From Dermacentor variabilis (Eukaryota; Arthropoda; Arachnida; Ixodida; Ixodidae), in the NCBI RefSeq assembly GCF_050947875.1, contig NC_134572.1:158059105-158123104 (forward strand): a stretch of DNA of 64,000 bases, given 5' to 3'. A program made the translations under genes and the position numbers. The notes below the pieces were generated by a model. It saw only the letters and a program-made list of their open reading frames with translations. It searched no databases and was not told where the DNA came from. Each line of letters starts with the position of its first letter. Within the stretch, counting starts at the first letter, position 1. Positions 30,745 to 42,882 of this stretch are shown here, piece after piece.

Positions 30745-33700
30745 GATATCAAAGCACCGAGGCACGTTTTGCGACAGCGAATGGAACATCTAAATATGCT
30801 TTAGTTAGTTTTTATTGACATCAAAATGCTTCTGGTGTTCTTTCTACCAAAACATACTTTGCTTTATTCACTACTATTGGAATTAATTGTGCAGGAGATC
30901 TCAAGACGCTGCGCGTTTAACCTGTGTCTTTATTCTTTTAAGGCAATCTTAAAGCCGGCTTGTGAACAAAAGCTACGATTCTATGCAGACGGAAATAAAA
31001 AAATCTGAGTGCTCCGTTTACGCCCAAGTCACAATCATTATTCGTTTTCTTCGCAAACACACCCACTCATTGCCAGGACTCTTGCTGAGTTTTCCTGTAA
31101 GCCGGACCTTCCTGCTATAGAATTTCAGTTTTCAACCTGCACCTCTACCTAAAGCCCTGCTGTTTGCAGCCTCGCAGCTGAACTCTATTCGTACTTATAC
31201 ATTGTTCTGGAAGCCGCATTAGCGCCTCTGCACATTTCAAGCACAGATCATGCTTTTACGGAGAAAGGAGAGGAGTCTGTTAGAGCCGACAAGAGATGGT
31301 TTTGTTTCTCGCATGAACTCAGCCTATGCAACAGTGCACGAATTGGTAGCCAGTTCCATTGACAGCTCTTGAATCACTTGAAGCGCTAGTCTAGTATAGA
31401 AGCGTGTGGGGCAAAAACTAAAGTACACAGAAGGCAATAACTATTGCTACTGATATACGATAGCCGCGTAGATTTACGGCGACAACTCTTACGTTTTGTT
31501 GATCAGTGCCGCAAACGTAAGAAACATGTTGTTGGCGATAAGGTGAACCTTCCTATGTAAAAGTGTTCTAAAAGGCGGCCACCTTTAGAGAATAGCTATT
31601 TCGGATGCCATGTGCGCAGGGGCAGAGCAAACAACCAGTGCTCCCTACCAAGGTCAAAACATTACCAGCATTTCAAAGGCAACGCGAGCAGAATCCTAAG
31701 AAATCCCAGGAAACAAGAAACCTTACAATCTGGACAATCTAGATTTTTTTCAGGTGTCCAACGTAAAAATGTGACTCTTCGGGATAACCAAGTTTCTGAA
31801 AATCAGGTGCCGTCAGTTTGATAGAGGCATCTAAGTAGCTTAGACTAACGTCCGGATGTTTTTTGAAGCCCGACCATGTCCCTGAAATCCCAGCTCTACT
31901 TGATGATATGATATTGTCACGTGGTAGTGATAGTGAAGAAAGCAAAAAAACTGTGAATGGCCAAACTAGCGTTTTACTGGGCGAACCTCTGCCCTCGAAA
32001 GCAAGTTACACTTAAAGCACAACAATAGCGGTGAACACAGTCGGCGATCGTCGAAAATCGGATGAGGGTGTCAAGCGCGTCGTCTTTTGTACATGTGAAA
32101 TCGAAGGTTCTAAAGTAATGGCTGGTGCCCGCGTATCTTCCAGAAAGTTCTACACGATTCGCGTCACGCATGCATGAAATCAGATTACACAAAGTTCGGT
32201 GGCGAGAGACAGAGGATAGAACAATCTATAACATTCCAGAAACTTCCGATACATGCAGGCGCTTTGTGCGCTGTGCGATTACATTTGTTAGGCGGTGAAA
32301 CGTGTCACACGATAAAGATAAACAAGTGCACGTGTCAATGTCTCATGATATGGTAATGAATTGCTATATACATGATGATTTATTATCGCTAATTGGTAGG
32401 GGTGTGCAAATATTCGAAACTTTTGATTAACGAATTGAATAGTGTACTATTCTATTTGGTGTTCGAATCTAAGAGTCACTTAGAGCCGATCGCAATCACC
32501 CCTTGCAAGAGCAGTGATACCGTCACACACGCATGTACTGCGGACTGACCTGAGCAGGTGACGCCACGGACGGGCGTAGCCTTCCTCACCTCACGCCACC
32601 CTCCCCGCTCGTAAGCGCAGATGAGATCGGCCACGTGACTGCGAATGACATGGCCACCAGCAACTGAGTGCATGAACAGGCCACTCCTCCTCCGCTTTCT
32701 TCCTCATTCTTTAACGGTAGCTTCTTCCTCCGCCTTTCTCTTAGCGCTCTCTTCTTTCATTTCCCGTTGGGCTCTGCGTTCGCTTTCAGCTTTTGCTGTA
32801 CTCCGTCGCTCAGTTATGAGGAACGACAATGAGGTGCGCCGTCACTCAAAGCACGAATGGGCGCCTAAGAGCTGCGCCGTAAAAATGCATCATGCAGCAA
32901 ACCTGCGATCGTAGTTGCCTTATGCCGTAGGTAACTAGCGAAGTCACATTTAAGTACAAACCATCCATAAAATTGTTTGGAATATGTGTGTATTGTGAAG
33001 GCCAAACACGGTGCGCTTCAGATCGAGACGGGCTGAGCAGTACGCGTGAGGCCAATGTCTAATTTGTGTTGCATAAAGAAGCTTTCTGTAAATAATCTTT
33101 TCCAACAAAAAACCTTGGTATATGCTGAAACCTTACTGGACTGATGTGGCCCCCGTTCCGTGGCATAGTACGCGCCGTCTCCAGTCACAGTACAAGCACC
33201 CAAATGCATAATAGGTGTATTTCCAGCCATAGTTCTTTCAGAGCTCTCTGTTACGTTGCCCTGACGAAGAAAAAAGATTTTCATGCGGAATCATGAATTG
33301 GTCCATTGAGGGAAAAAGCCTGCTACTGTGTCTGTAGCAGCCAAACGGCACCTAAGCTCACACTTCCATTGGCTCCGATGCCACGTCATGAGCGCGCCTC
33401 TACGGAGCAGAGCGGGTGAAAGGGAGAACCTGCTGCTGCGATAGCGCTCCAGCTTTGCATGAGAGGAGACGGCATTGGCGCTACGCCACGTCACCCTCAA
33501 GCTTGGTGCGTGCCCTCCTCGACAAAGCAGAGCCAACGCCTCCTAGACAGCCGGCCTGTGCCAACACCCTATGGACTAAGGCCTTAGCGCACCTCCCGTG
33601 GCGTAGCGCGAAGAGGCCCACAGTCGCCACCAGTAATGGGGGCGGTGAAGGAATCGCGGCTAGGCATACCTAGCAGCAGGAAGTTAGCTCCACTGAATAC

Positions 33701-34614
33701 AACTACGCACTTTTTCTTCGGTTAAAACTGCAGAATGAATAGGAGGCACCTTACACGGCATTTATTTAGAGGCACGAGCCACAAAGTAGCACTGTAAAGC
33801 TCTGGATAGGTGTCGAGGCGAGCAGCTATTTAGCATCGCATTTTCTAATCTTTATTAAAACACGTTCTTATGCTTTAATTTGAATCAATTTACTAACCCA
33901 TCAAAATGTTTTCTTCCGTATTTTTGTGCTTATAGTTGTTATGGCACGGCAATGATGGAAAATTAAACGCACTCGAAAAGCTTCACAATGGCCTTTGAGC
34001 AATTTTATTGATGACACATGTATTTATTCCAGTACAGATTTACCTTTAAACGAACAATTTCGCTTTGGAGGCTTGTGACATAGAGTACCGCTGCCCACTT
34101 CATTACAATACCTCAAATGAGTTCTGCTATGGAGGTATAAAATATTTGTAAAACTTTTTACAAAGAAACACTAGCCTTATTCCGCAGTTTCAGCTTTTCT
34201 CTTCTTCGCCTTGGCATTGGCATCCAATATTCTGTCATTCGTTTTGCAACAGTAGTTCTTGAGCAAAATGTTGGTGCTACCCCACAACAGGTGCCTTAAC
34301 ACAAATTCACAGTCGTGTCCATCCTCTCAGGCGCCAAACTCTGAGGAATCATCTTTGACGAGAAGTTCAACCGTGAGGTCCGTGACCAAACGGCGCTCGT
34401 TCGGCAGATTAATAAATTCCTCTTTCGCTGAAAATGGGATTTATAAGTGGGTTTATTGACCGGGTAGCTTCACCCAAAAAGATAACGTTCTCGTGACGCC
34501 TGCGGCAGAAAGTATCTTACACATCCGGCGCCAAGGTCTGTGTGTGGGGGCGCTGGCTAACACTCCCAGGGTTCTGCTAGGAAACGTGAACACCTAAGGA
34601 AGCCGATGGGGAAA
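30745..34614. other. No gene recognised; possible single transposon end
   Basis: Nearly 4 kb without supported coding sequence. At 32398-32430, TAGGGGTGTGCAAATATTCGA resembles the terminal sequence of hAT-like non-autonomous elements, but I found no matching inverted end or 8-bp duplication. A GC-rich stretch at about 32500-32900 and another at about 33350-33670 give short overlapping ORFs with no family motifs. Confidence 0.35.
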
Positions 34615-34790
34615 CAGCGCCGCAGTAGCTCAATTGGTAGAGCATCGCAAGCGAAATGCGAATGTTGTGGTATCGTTCCCCACTTGCGGGAAGTTCTTTT
34701 TCATCCACTTCATTTCCATTAACTCATCGTTTCTTTATTTCATTTATTAAGCACAAGTAATTTCCCCTATCTTGCCCTTGGTGTCAGTGT
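34615..34790 (+). mobile_element. tRNA-derived SINE with A and B boxes
   Basis: The head contains a perfect A box TAGCTCAATTGG (34626-34637) and a degenerate B box GGTATCGTTCC (34669-34679). An anticodon-like hairpin TCGCA/TGCGA closes a 7-base loop. The loop lacks U33 and the B box has an extra base, so this is not a working tRNA. The tail AAGCACAAGTAATTTCCCCT through GGTGTCAGTGTTTG (about 34751-34790) recurs inside the RTE at 40005-40055. Confidence 0.6.
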
Positions 34791-35474
34791 TTGCGGCATT
34801 GGCAGTGGAGGCGGCTGATGCTGGCTGGCTTGGGTAGCGCGTACCGTCACGGTACATTACTCGCAGCGCAAAACTCGAAAGCTCGCTCAGCTTCGTCTAA
34901 TTGGAGTTATTGCTTTCGCATTCACAACTCAAATGAAGTGCTTAGGTGTCTTTTTTTCTTGTCGCCCTCTCCCTCGCACTTGTTACCATATCTCCGCAAT
35001 TTCCAACTGCCCAGGTTGGCAGGCACGTTAACTAGTGAGGAGTGAATGAGTGAAAGAAGCTTCTGTGGGTAAAAATCAAGGTAAATGTTGTGGGAGTTAT
35101 ATGCAACGAGCGTTTGTTGCTTGGTCGTTGCACCCCAGTGACTGTTATATTCTGGTTTCTCAGCAGAACTATCCCGTCTGATGTTCTCGCGCTTATGCTT
35201 TTATGTCCAGATGATCTATGGCTGTTGAGGACCGCGAATGAGATTCCCACGTCGCAGTGGACTTCGCTGTATCCACTAGCGCTGAAACGCTGCGCTGGAT
35301 ATTGTGCTCTAGGAAATAGTGTTCTGAATAAAATTTGACGAGCAAACATCGAAAAAATTTATTTCAAAGGACTATCCACATTGCAGTGCCAAAGACGACG
35401 AGGACGAACATACGTACTGCAAAACGCCCCAGTACGCCGCCTGATCTGCAGCAAGCTGTGCGAAACAGGGGAGA
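34791..35474. other. Probable 5' UTR of LINE F or unassigned
   Basis: No coding motif is visible. The stretch lies directly upstream of LINE F ORF1 on the same strand and could include its 5' UTR, but its start cannot be placed. Confidence 0.3.
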
Positions 35475-36580
35475 GTGGAAGATCAGACCTACCACATTAC
35501 CGAAAAAACATCGGCGTACAGCTTTAGCGAAGATGATATTGAGATTGAATGTGATGAACAGGCAGATTCTTTCACACAGGCGACATATAAGAAAGATGGT
35601 TCGAGGGTATTCCTGTGGTATTCTGACCAACAGAAAAGATTAAAATGTTCTGGAAAGTAAACCCAAATGTTGTAGCCTAAGAAATTGTTGTCCTAGCGAA
35701 AGAGAAAGGTTCTTTCCGAGTGAACAAAGACGGAAGTTTCCCAGTCACTCTGAGTCCACTCGCCTCAGAGAAGAGTTTGCTGTCGCGTGTACAGGTGGCT
35801 GGCTTACTAGAGAAGTCATTTATTCCCAAGGCATACTTATCAAATGTTGGCAAAATCAGAAATGTACCTCTAGAATAAACAAAAGAACAATTAACAGAAT
35901 ATTTAAGAGAGGCAACAGCGACATCAGTTAGACGCCAGACCCGCTACATAGATCAACATGGCACCGTGGGATCACGTCCGGTGAGAAATGTTTTTTGCGA
36001 GTCCGCTATGACCGACCAATCCCAGAGCGTGTGTATCTTGGCTTCACTATGCATGCAATGGAGGAATATCACGGGCCAGCCAAACGCTGCTACAACAGCG
36101 AGAGGTTTGGCCACTTAGCGAAAAACTACTGAGGAACAAGGCATCGCAAAATATGCAGAGGACCACCATCACAATATCTGCAAGTCTAGAAAACAACCTA
36201 TGTGCGCGAATTGCAACGGACCCCACACTGCATCTTTTTCCGGATGCCTGCACAACAAAGCGGCCTCTCTACAATATCAACACCACTTTATCTATTGTTC
36301 CACATAACAGCGCAGTGCGCCGGAACCAAACATGAATACGATGCACCCACGGTAACTTCCTCGGCCACAAGTGACTAAGCATCAGGACACTTCTGTGCAA
36401 TATGCAAAAGGCTCAAGGGGAGCACAACGCCGAGAGCAAAGATTTGGAACATCACCAAGCAAACAAGCTCGACAAGAAGCTGTGGAGGGTCGTCTTCAGA
36501 AGAGCACCCACATTGCTAACATACCACAGAATATGAGCGCACGACAACCGATTTCAGAGTTTAACAACAGCGATTCATAG
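35475..36580 (+). pseudogene. LINE F ORF1: gag-like zinc-knuckle protein
   Basis: Multiple frames give VPLE*TKEQLTEYLREA, VRRQTRYIDQHGT, then the knuckle region. The first knuckle reads CYNSERFGHLAKNY, in which two zinc ligands are lost. A later one keeps CANCNGPHTASFSGC at about 36210-36255. The closing SARQPISEFNNSDS occurs before the stop at 36580. ORF1 proteins of this sort bind element RNA. There are at least three frameshifts and several stops, so it is clearly dead. Confidence 0.6.
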
Positions 36581-36859
36581 TCTAATAGCCCCGATTCCAC
36601 AGTCTTATATCTACCCGGAGGTGAACGCCGCATTGTCAAAGCAACAAGTGATATTGCAAAAGACTGCGTTAGCCACTGCGCACGCGGGGCGTTAGTGCAA
36701 CGCTAATGGCCTGTGGTCTTAGTGTGCTGCTTTTAGATAACTGGTGGCTCAGTTCTTTTTTCCAGTGTTACCTATTACAGATACTGGTGTACACACCGCT
36801 TTTTGACTGGCTAACGACGTTGTTTATACGTCCGCTTGATCTTCAGCACTGAGCATGGC

Positions 36860-38709
36860 GATGATGTGTGTTCAAAGAGACTTGCTATCCGCGGTATTAA
36901 GTGCCGCAGCGTCTGACATCCTAGGATACATGGCATGTGAAGTTCGGTTCAGCCGAGTAAATGTCACTATATTCAGTGCTTATCTACAGCCTACTACAAT
37001 ATATTTCACTTTACAGATTGACAGGCCCCTTTCAAAAATACATGAAAGATATAATATTTTGCTCAGGTTTCAATATGCACAATGTCATGTGGGGAAGCGC
37101 CTACTGCGACTGTGATGGAAATAAGCTAGAAAAGGCAATTCAGCAGAGAAGTCTGTGTTGAATGACGGCTCAGTGACCTTCCTAGGGGTTTTCATTACTT
37201 CCGCTGCCTTGAGCTCACGTCCTGCTGAAAGGATATTATATGTGGGGCAACATAGAGAACAGACATTGAAACAAGGGGTAATGATCATTTTCTCATCTTA
37301 ATACAGTATTCTAGACTACAATTTTCACCGTATCCGCGCTCTCCAAAAATAACAAATTGGCAGGCATATCGATATCACATTACAAGTCAAACAGTTGCGG
37401 CCAGTGATACACAGTCACTATTGCTCATTGGAGACAGATGAAACGTTTGTTGAGTGTTTGTTAAGACTACCGAACGTTACACTCGCGCAGACTCTGAATA
37501 CGGAATGCTCAGAGCTATACGCCACAGAGCTGCAAGCAAATACCGACGCACAGGCCTTATTGTAGACTAGGCAGACTGCCAAAGATTTATGATCGTATGG
37601 GTCGGCAGCTGCCGCACCTAGGTACAAAGCGCTGGCAGGAATTCTGCACTTCACTTACTCGTCTTACACCTTAATCAAAATTGTATAATTTCCTGCGCTC
37701 ATGGAGTGGGCCAGCAACGTACCAACAACTATTCATAGCTCTACATTTAGACCAGAAATTACCGCAAAAGACTGTTGCAAACGAGTTCTGTCAACTTACT
37801 ACACGCCCAAGTGCAGCATTAAACTTGAATGTAGTAACTCTGTTGGAGACGTCAAACATCGATCGAGCTTTCTATAAATAGGGATGATCATAAACTAGAT
37901 CAACCGTTTTCGTTGGAGGAATTAAAGAACACACTTGCATTGTTCCGCCAGAGGACAGCTTCTGCATCTGACGGGGTCGCATATGCTGCCCTGAAAAATC
38001 TAATTTCTGTGGCCACCAAAACATTGTTAATATTACTGAATCATGCGTGGATATCGGAATGTCTCTCTCCGTCCTGCAAATTGCACAAGTAGCTACGATG
38101 CTAAGACTGGTTAAAACTCCTTTAACGCTAGATTCTGTCCGCCCTGTCAGTCTGACAAATCGCCAGTGTAAACTTGTGGAAAAGATAATAGACGTTGGCT
38201 TCAGTGGTAGACAGAATGCACAAATGAACTACCGGAAAATATGGTGAGCTTCCGCAGACGCCGGTGTACCATGGATGGTATTTTTGATCTTGTAAGGTAC
38301 GTAGATCATGAGAGGACCTGTGGAAGAATCCCCATCGCAGTGTTTCTAGACATAAAGCTTGAATTTGACACAGCCAGCCAAATTCACCTACTACATTGGT
38401 TATTGAGTTTGGCATGTTGGCCGAAGCTGAGATGCATTGGGGGTTTCTTAAGAGACAGGAAAATCTTTGTGCTTTTACAATCAGCAGCTTCGTAAAAGCA
38501 CAGAGCATAAACTGAATCAAGGCGTTCCGCAAGGTTGTGTACTCAGTCCATTTCTGTTTAACTGCGTTATGACAGAACTACTCCGTATCTTGCCTGTTAC
38601 CTTAAATTATTCGGAATGTGGAGACGACTTTTGTATATTGGCCTCTCACTGGAGAACTCAAACAGTTCAGAAAAAGCTACGAGCTGTCCTAAGAATAATT
38701 ATGAATTAA
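36860..38709 (+). pseudogene. LINE F ORF2: endonuclease and RT, heavily decayed
   Basis: The endonuclease is marked by VTIFSAYLQPTTI and, in another frame, SGFNMHNVMWGSAYCDCDGNK (the GDFNAH-type catalytic block, with G-F-N retained). The RT has FSLEELKNTLALFRQRTASASDGVAY at about 37905, NQGVPQGCVLSPFLFN at about 38515-38560 and a degenerate SECGDDFCIL in place of YADD. Stops occur every few dozen codons. The sequence stops at 38709, where antisense RTE and LINE material begins, and resumes at about 40177. Confidence 0.65.
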
Positions 38710-38723
38710 AAATGATTATTTCA

Positions 38724-38900
38724 CATGAGAGAGAGTAAAAACTTTATTGAATATAAATAAAATAAGGAACGATGGTTGGAGCTCCTATTCCATGGCCCCA
38801 CTGGCACGATATTTCACGTCAAACATCAAAGCCAGCAGTTTTCTTCTATTTCACATTAGAAAACGGCTGGCTTTTATGTTACAAGGGATTGCCTCAAAAT
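38724..38900 (-). mobile_element. 3' end of an I-type LINE (fragment)
   Basis: On the minus strand, AATAAAGTTTTTACTCTCTCTC ends at about 38724, the same layout as the other I-type 3' ends here (AATAAA then a CT-rich tail). No coding sequence is readable, so the left limit is approximate. A hairpin with 17-bp arms lies within it at 38828-38874. Confidence 0.45.
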
Positions 38901-38964
38901 TTTCCAGCTCGTGCTACACTCTAAGCCTTCGCAACTTGCGCGACAACAGAAGCTCTTGGGAATT

Positions 38965-40173
38965 ATCATTAGACGTATTCCCTGACCACTTCCACTTCCT
39001 CGCTACTGACCGTAAACTGCTGTTCTCTTCCGAGACTGTTAAACATTAATTTTTTGCAGATCAATTTTAGACCCACCCTTCTGCTTTGCCTCTCCAGGTC
39101 AGTGAGCATGCATTGCAATTGGTGAACTGAGTTCCTGAGCATGGCAATATCATCAGCGAATCGCAAGTTATTGAGATATTCTTCCTTAAATGTTATCCCC
39201 AATTCTTCCCTATCCAGGTCTTTGAATACCTCCTGTAAACACGCTGTGAATAGCATTGGAGAGATCGTATCTCCCTGCCTGACGCCTTTCTTAATTGGGA
39301 TTTCGTTGCTTACTTTATGGAGGATTACGGCGGCTGTGGAGTCACTATAGATATCTTTCAGGATTTTTACATACGGCTCGTCTACACCCTGATTCCGTAA
39401 TGCATCCATGACTGCTGAAGTTTCGACTGAATCAATCGCTTTCTCGTAATCAATGAAAGCTATACATAAGGATTGGTTATATTCCACACATTTCTGTATC
39501 ACCTGATTGATATTATTAATATGGTCTATTTTTGAGTTGTCTTTACGAAATCATGCCTGGTCCTTTGGTTGGGAGAAGTCTAATGTGTTCCTGATTCTAT
39601 TTGTGATTACCTCACTAAATACTTTGTAGACAACGGACAGTAAACTGATCGGTCTATAATTTTTCAAGTCATGTTGTCCCCTTTCTTATGGATTAGTATT
39701 ATTTTGGCGTTCGTTCAGGATTCCGGTACGCTCGAGGTCATGAGGCATTGGGCATACAGGACGGCCAGTTTTTCTAGAACAATCTGCCCATCATCCTTCA
39801 ACAAATCTGCTGTTACCTGATCCTCCCCAGCTATCTTACACCTTTGCATAGCTCCCAACGCTTTCTTCACTTCTTCCGGCGTTATTTATCTGATGTCGAA
39901 TTCCTCGAGGTTATTCTCACTTCCATTATCTTCGTGGGTGCCACTGGTATTGTATAAATGTCAATAGAACTCCTAGAAAGGGGGTTAACCGAGGGGCCCG
40001 ATAAAGCACAAGTAATTTCCCCTATGTTGTCCTTGGTGTCAGTGTTTGTTGGCTTCTTATGATATGAACATAACTCCTCAGTCACTTCAACTGTCCTATC
40101 CATATTAGTAATGATATTGCCGGCTTTGTCTCTTAACGCATACATCTGATTCTTGCCTATTTCTCGTTTCTGA
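38965..40173 (-). pseudogene. RTE-type LINE reverse transcriptase inserted in LINE F
   Basis: The minus-strand ORF 38969-39502 carries CIAFIDYEKAIDSVE, KKGVRQGDTISPMLFTACLQ and LRFADDIAML, the RTE palm motifs, ending at SEEVEVVREYV. Upstream, broken frames to about 40173 show IIDRPISLLSVVYKVFSEVI and a helical linker. It lacks the 3' microsatellite because the frame is cut at about 38965. LINE F sequence lies on both sides, so the RTE, with the adjoining LINE end, interrupts it. Confidence 0.8.
39985..40065 (+). repeat. SINE-tail module within the RTE
   Basis: AAGCACAAGTAATTTCCCCT to GTGTCAGTGTTTG at 40005-40055 repeats the tail of the 34.6-kb SINE. The flanking GTTAACCGAGGGGCCCGATA may belong to the same module. 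On the RTE strand it is translated as an in-frame stretch (KKPTNTDTKDNIGEITC), which looks like inserted rather than ancestral RTE sequence. Confidence 0.5.
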
Positions 40174-40176
40174 AGT

Positions 40177-41230
40177 TATACGGTGGTGCAAAAACTTGCG
40201 GCCTGCTTACGAATACTGGCCTACTTGCGCAACTCATCCCCCATGGCGACAAGACATCCAAGAAATGGTCAGTTCAATTCCTGGTCGCAAATGTGATAGA
40301 TATGCCCGTAGCTAAGACAAAGCGATTAACTTAATCACATCTCTACACTAGGTACGTAGATCGCATTCGCGTGTATACAGGTGGATCATGCTGGAAAGAA
40401 AGCGCTACATCGGCATTTTATATACCTGCATACCAGAAGAAAGGAGCTTATAAGCTTTGCCAACTAACAGCGTCGAAAATGGCAGAACTTTACACAGTAC
40501 TGTCTGCTTTACGCTACATATGTCAGCAGTGAGAGCCACTTCGCTCGATGATTCTCAATGACTCCCTAGCCTCATCGCTGCGATTAAAAGAAAGCTTAAG
40601 AAAAAGAAACGGCACATTCACATACGAAATGCACAATACATGGGCCATTGCCAAAGATTGACAACGTGCCATAATTTTTCAATGGATTGCAAGTCACTGT
40701 GAATTCATACGAAATGACCACATGGCACGTGCAGCACATCAAGAGAATGAATTATGACTACTTACTGTGGCGGTGAGTGATGCGCGTTGTCTAGTGAACA
40801 AACTTGGTTCATAAATAATGCACAGAACTCGCAATTATATATTATAGATCCTCGAATAGAATTCAATATTCCATTTAAATTAGTCGACGTGTTTAAACAA
40901 CAGCTCATAGTCTTCAGCAATGCACTCCCTATACTAAATGCTTTCGGTTTAGGATAAGAAAAATAACAGTGCTACATGCTCATGCAAACAGGCTGAAGAA
41001 GAGATGGAACACCTTCTTCTACAGTGTAAAATTCAAGATGCTCTCCGCAAGAACATTTCGGAAAGCTACATGGCTTGCACATACAACCAGTATCCTTAGG
41101 AGAACTTTTAGGTCTATTGCCAACAAAAAAATTGAAAAGATCACCGTATACGCCCAAGTACAATTTTTGGAGAAATAGAAATATTCCAAAAATATAAAGT
41201 GATAGAATAGCTATTGCTCGCATTGTTACT
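40177..41230 (+). pseudogene. LINE F ORF2: RNase H and zinc tail
   Basis: After the RTE, LINE F continues with RNase H: YTGGSCWKESATSAFY (Asp replaced by Gly), SKMAELYTVLSALRYI with its Glu, LNDSLASS, and FQWIASHCEFIRNDHMARAA. A zinc-like CSCKQAEEEMEHLLLQC is at about 40974-41024. Many stops are present. The 3' end is near 41230 and has no clear tail. Confidence 0.65.
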
Positions 41231-41614
41231 ATTTATAGGCACCCGTTAATACATGTTTATTGTGTCTTCGTGTTCATGTAACATTTGTATTTGTTGTATT
41301 TAGAATGCGGCATTCAAGTGCCCAACATCTTCTGCGTGAACATCTTGGTGTTGTCAACAATTATGCTTTGTGAACTTATTTTTCACTTACTTTACACTTA
41401 CTTAAAACTTCTCTATCGCCCTTCTACCGCCATAGAAACCTATAATGGATCCGTCCTATCTAGTTCCACTTACAAGAACTCAGCGCGTGGCTTCCGAGGC
41501 AATGGGCGTGGGGCGACACTTGAGAATTGCTTCGTGATTTGCCGTACACTCACTGGCACGTACTCAGACGCATGTTGGCGAGAGGCTCACTGAATAGCGG
41601 TACATACACTGTGC
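41231..41614. other. No gene recognised
   Basis: AT-rich up to about 41440, then sequence probably belonging to the SINE-like unit next to it. The 22-base motif at about 41550 (CACTGGCACGTACTCAGA) has a related copy at about 41790 (TACTGGCACATACCCAGT). Confidence 0.3.
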
Positions 41615-41700
41615 GTTCGTGGTGTAGCCTAGCAAAGCGCCGGGCTGCTGTCCTTGTGACCTGGGTTCCATTCCACCGAGTATCGAAGGAATACAACAGA
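41615..41700 (+). mobile_element. tRNA-like SINE head
   Basis: An A-box-like TAGCCTAGCAAA (41625-41636) and a near-consensus B box GGTTCCATTCC (41664-41674) are separated as in a Pol III internal promoter. The sequence does not fold into a full tRNA, and no duplication or tail was resolved, so this is probably a decayed SINE. A second A-box-like TAGTCTAATGG lies near 41820. Confidence 0.4.
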
Positions 41701-42882
41701 TATTTTATCACTACACAGCGGCACATTCCCAGTTGCAATTACTTCGTCACTCAAGTTGGACTCAGAGACGTTCTGAAGAGTGGTATACACCTACTGGCAC
41801 ATACCCAGTAACCATGGTTAGTCTAATGGTTCGCTTCGGGCCCTGTTCCCTCTAGACGACAGCGTCATCCGCTACCCAATTGGCCATTGACTACCCAGTT
41901 AGCCTAATAGGGGAGAAAACGATTTGATACGAACAACATAGACAGGTACAAACAGATACGAATATGGATAAGTAACCCCCTAAAATTCTCGAAGTACCTC
42001 AAGAGTGCTAGCGCTTTAATAAGGCCGACGGCAGTTGCGAAGTTCTTTTACAAGTGTTGCGGGTTTCTAGTGAAAAAGCTTTCTGTGTTCCCTTGGGTCA
42101 AATACGGACAGCCATAGGCACAGAGAAGTAGAAAAACTGGCAACGCGTGGAGCGCGAGGAAGTGAGCACTTTCTTTCGCGCCTTTTGCTGTCAAGTGGAG
42201 AGGGCGTATTCGCGGCTATGAGACTGAGGGCCCAAACATGGTCAATCCGGCCGTCCGATCCGCCACGGTCCGCCCGCGTGCGGACGCCCAAAAGGCGGGT
42301 GTTGTCGTAAAATTCTGTGCATGCTCAATCCGCACAAGCAGATCGTACGCGAACTCCTATTGGGCGACGCGGCCTGTTAACAACTGACAACCGTTCGGCG
42401 GAGCAAAGGTGTTCAAGGTTGCCAACTACTTTTGCCAACAGACATCGCCTCATTTACGTAGAGGAGGCGCTACAGCAGACAACAGTGACATATTTCTGCA
42501 GATGTGATTTCAAGCTTTCGCTTGAGGCTGAAAATGCGACTCTAGGCTCTAGATACGTAATTTAATATTTCAACAATGTTCAAAACATTACCAAAGTGTG
42601 CAAATTAAACAGTACCATGACAGGATGCTCCCTCTTTCACCCATGGCGGCAAACAAGGATGATCGACTTCAGATTGTTTGATACTGTTAGCATCATAGAT
42701 GAGTGTTCTATTTTGATTGGCCTTCATATAAAAATAAGCTCACACAGGATGCACATTATACATGAACTATTGTGAGCTCTACTCAGGTTATATGAGCTAG
42801 TTGGGCATGGGCTGCATGCTGTTTATGTATTTATGCACTAACAACCTAGTTAGCTGATGCACAGCCATATTTAAGGAAAATT
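41701..42882. other. No gene recognised
   Basis: Short chance ORFs only; GC-rich at about 42120-42300, AT-rich after 42560. Confidence 0.35.

Noticed and set aside
34619..34692. Functional tRNA gene
   Set aside because: The B box is interrupted, U33 is missing in the loop and the acceptor ends do not pair; the tail matches a SINE-type sequence.
35364..35630. Cysteine-containing minus-strand ORF
   Set aside because: No family motif; it lies across the probable 5' region and start of LINE F ORF1.
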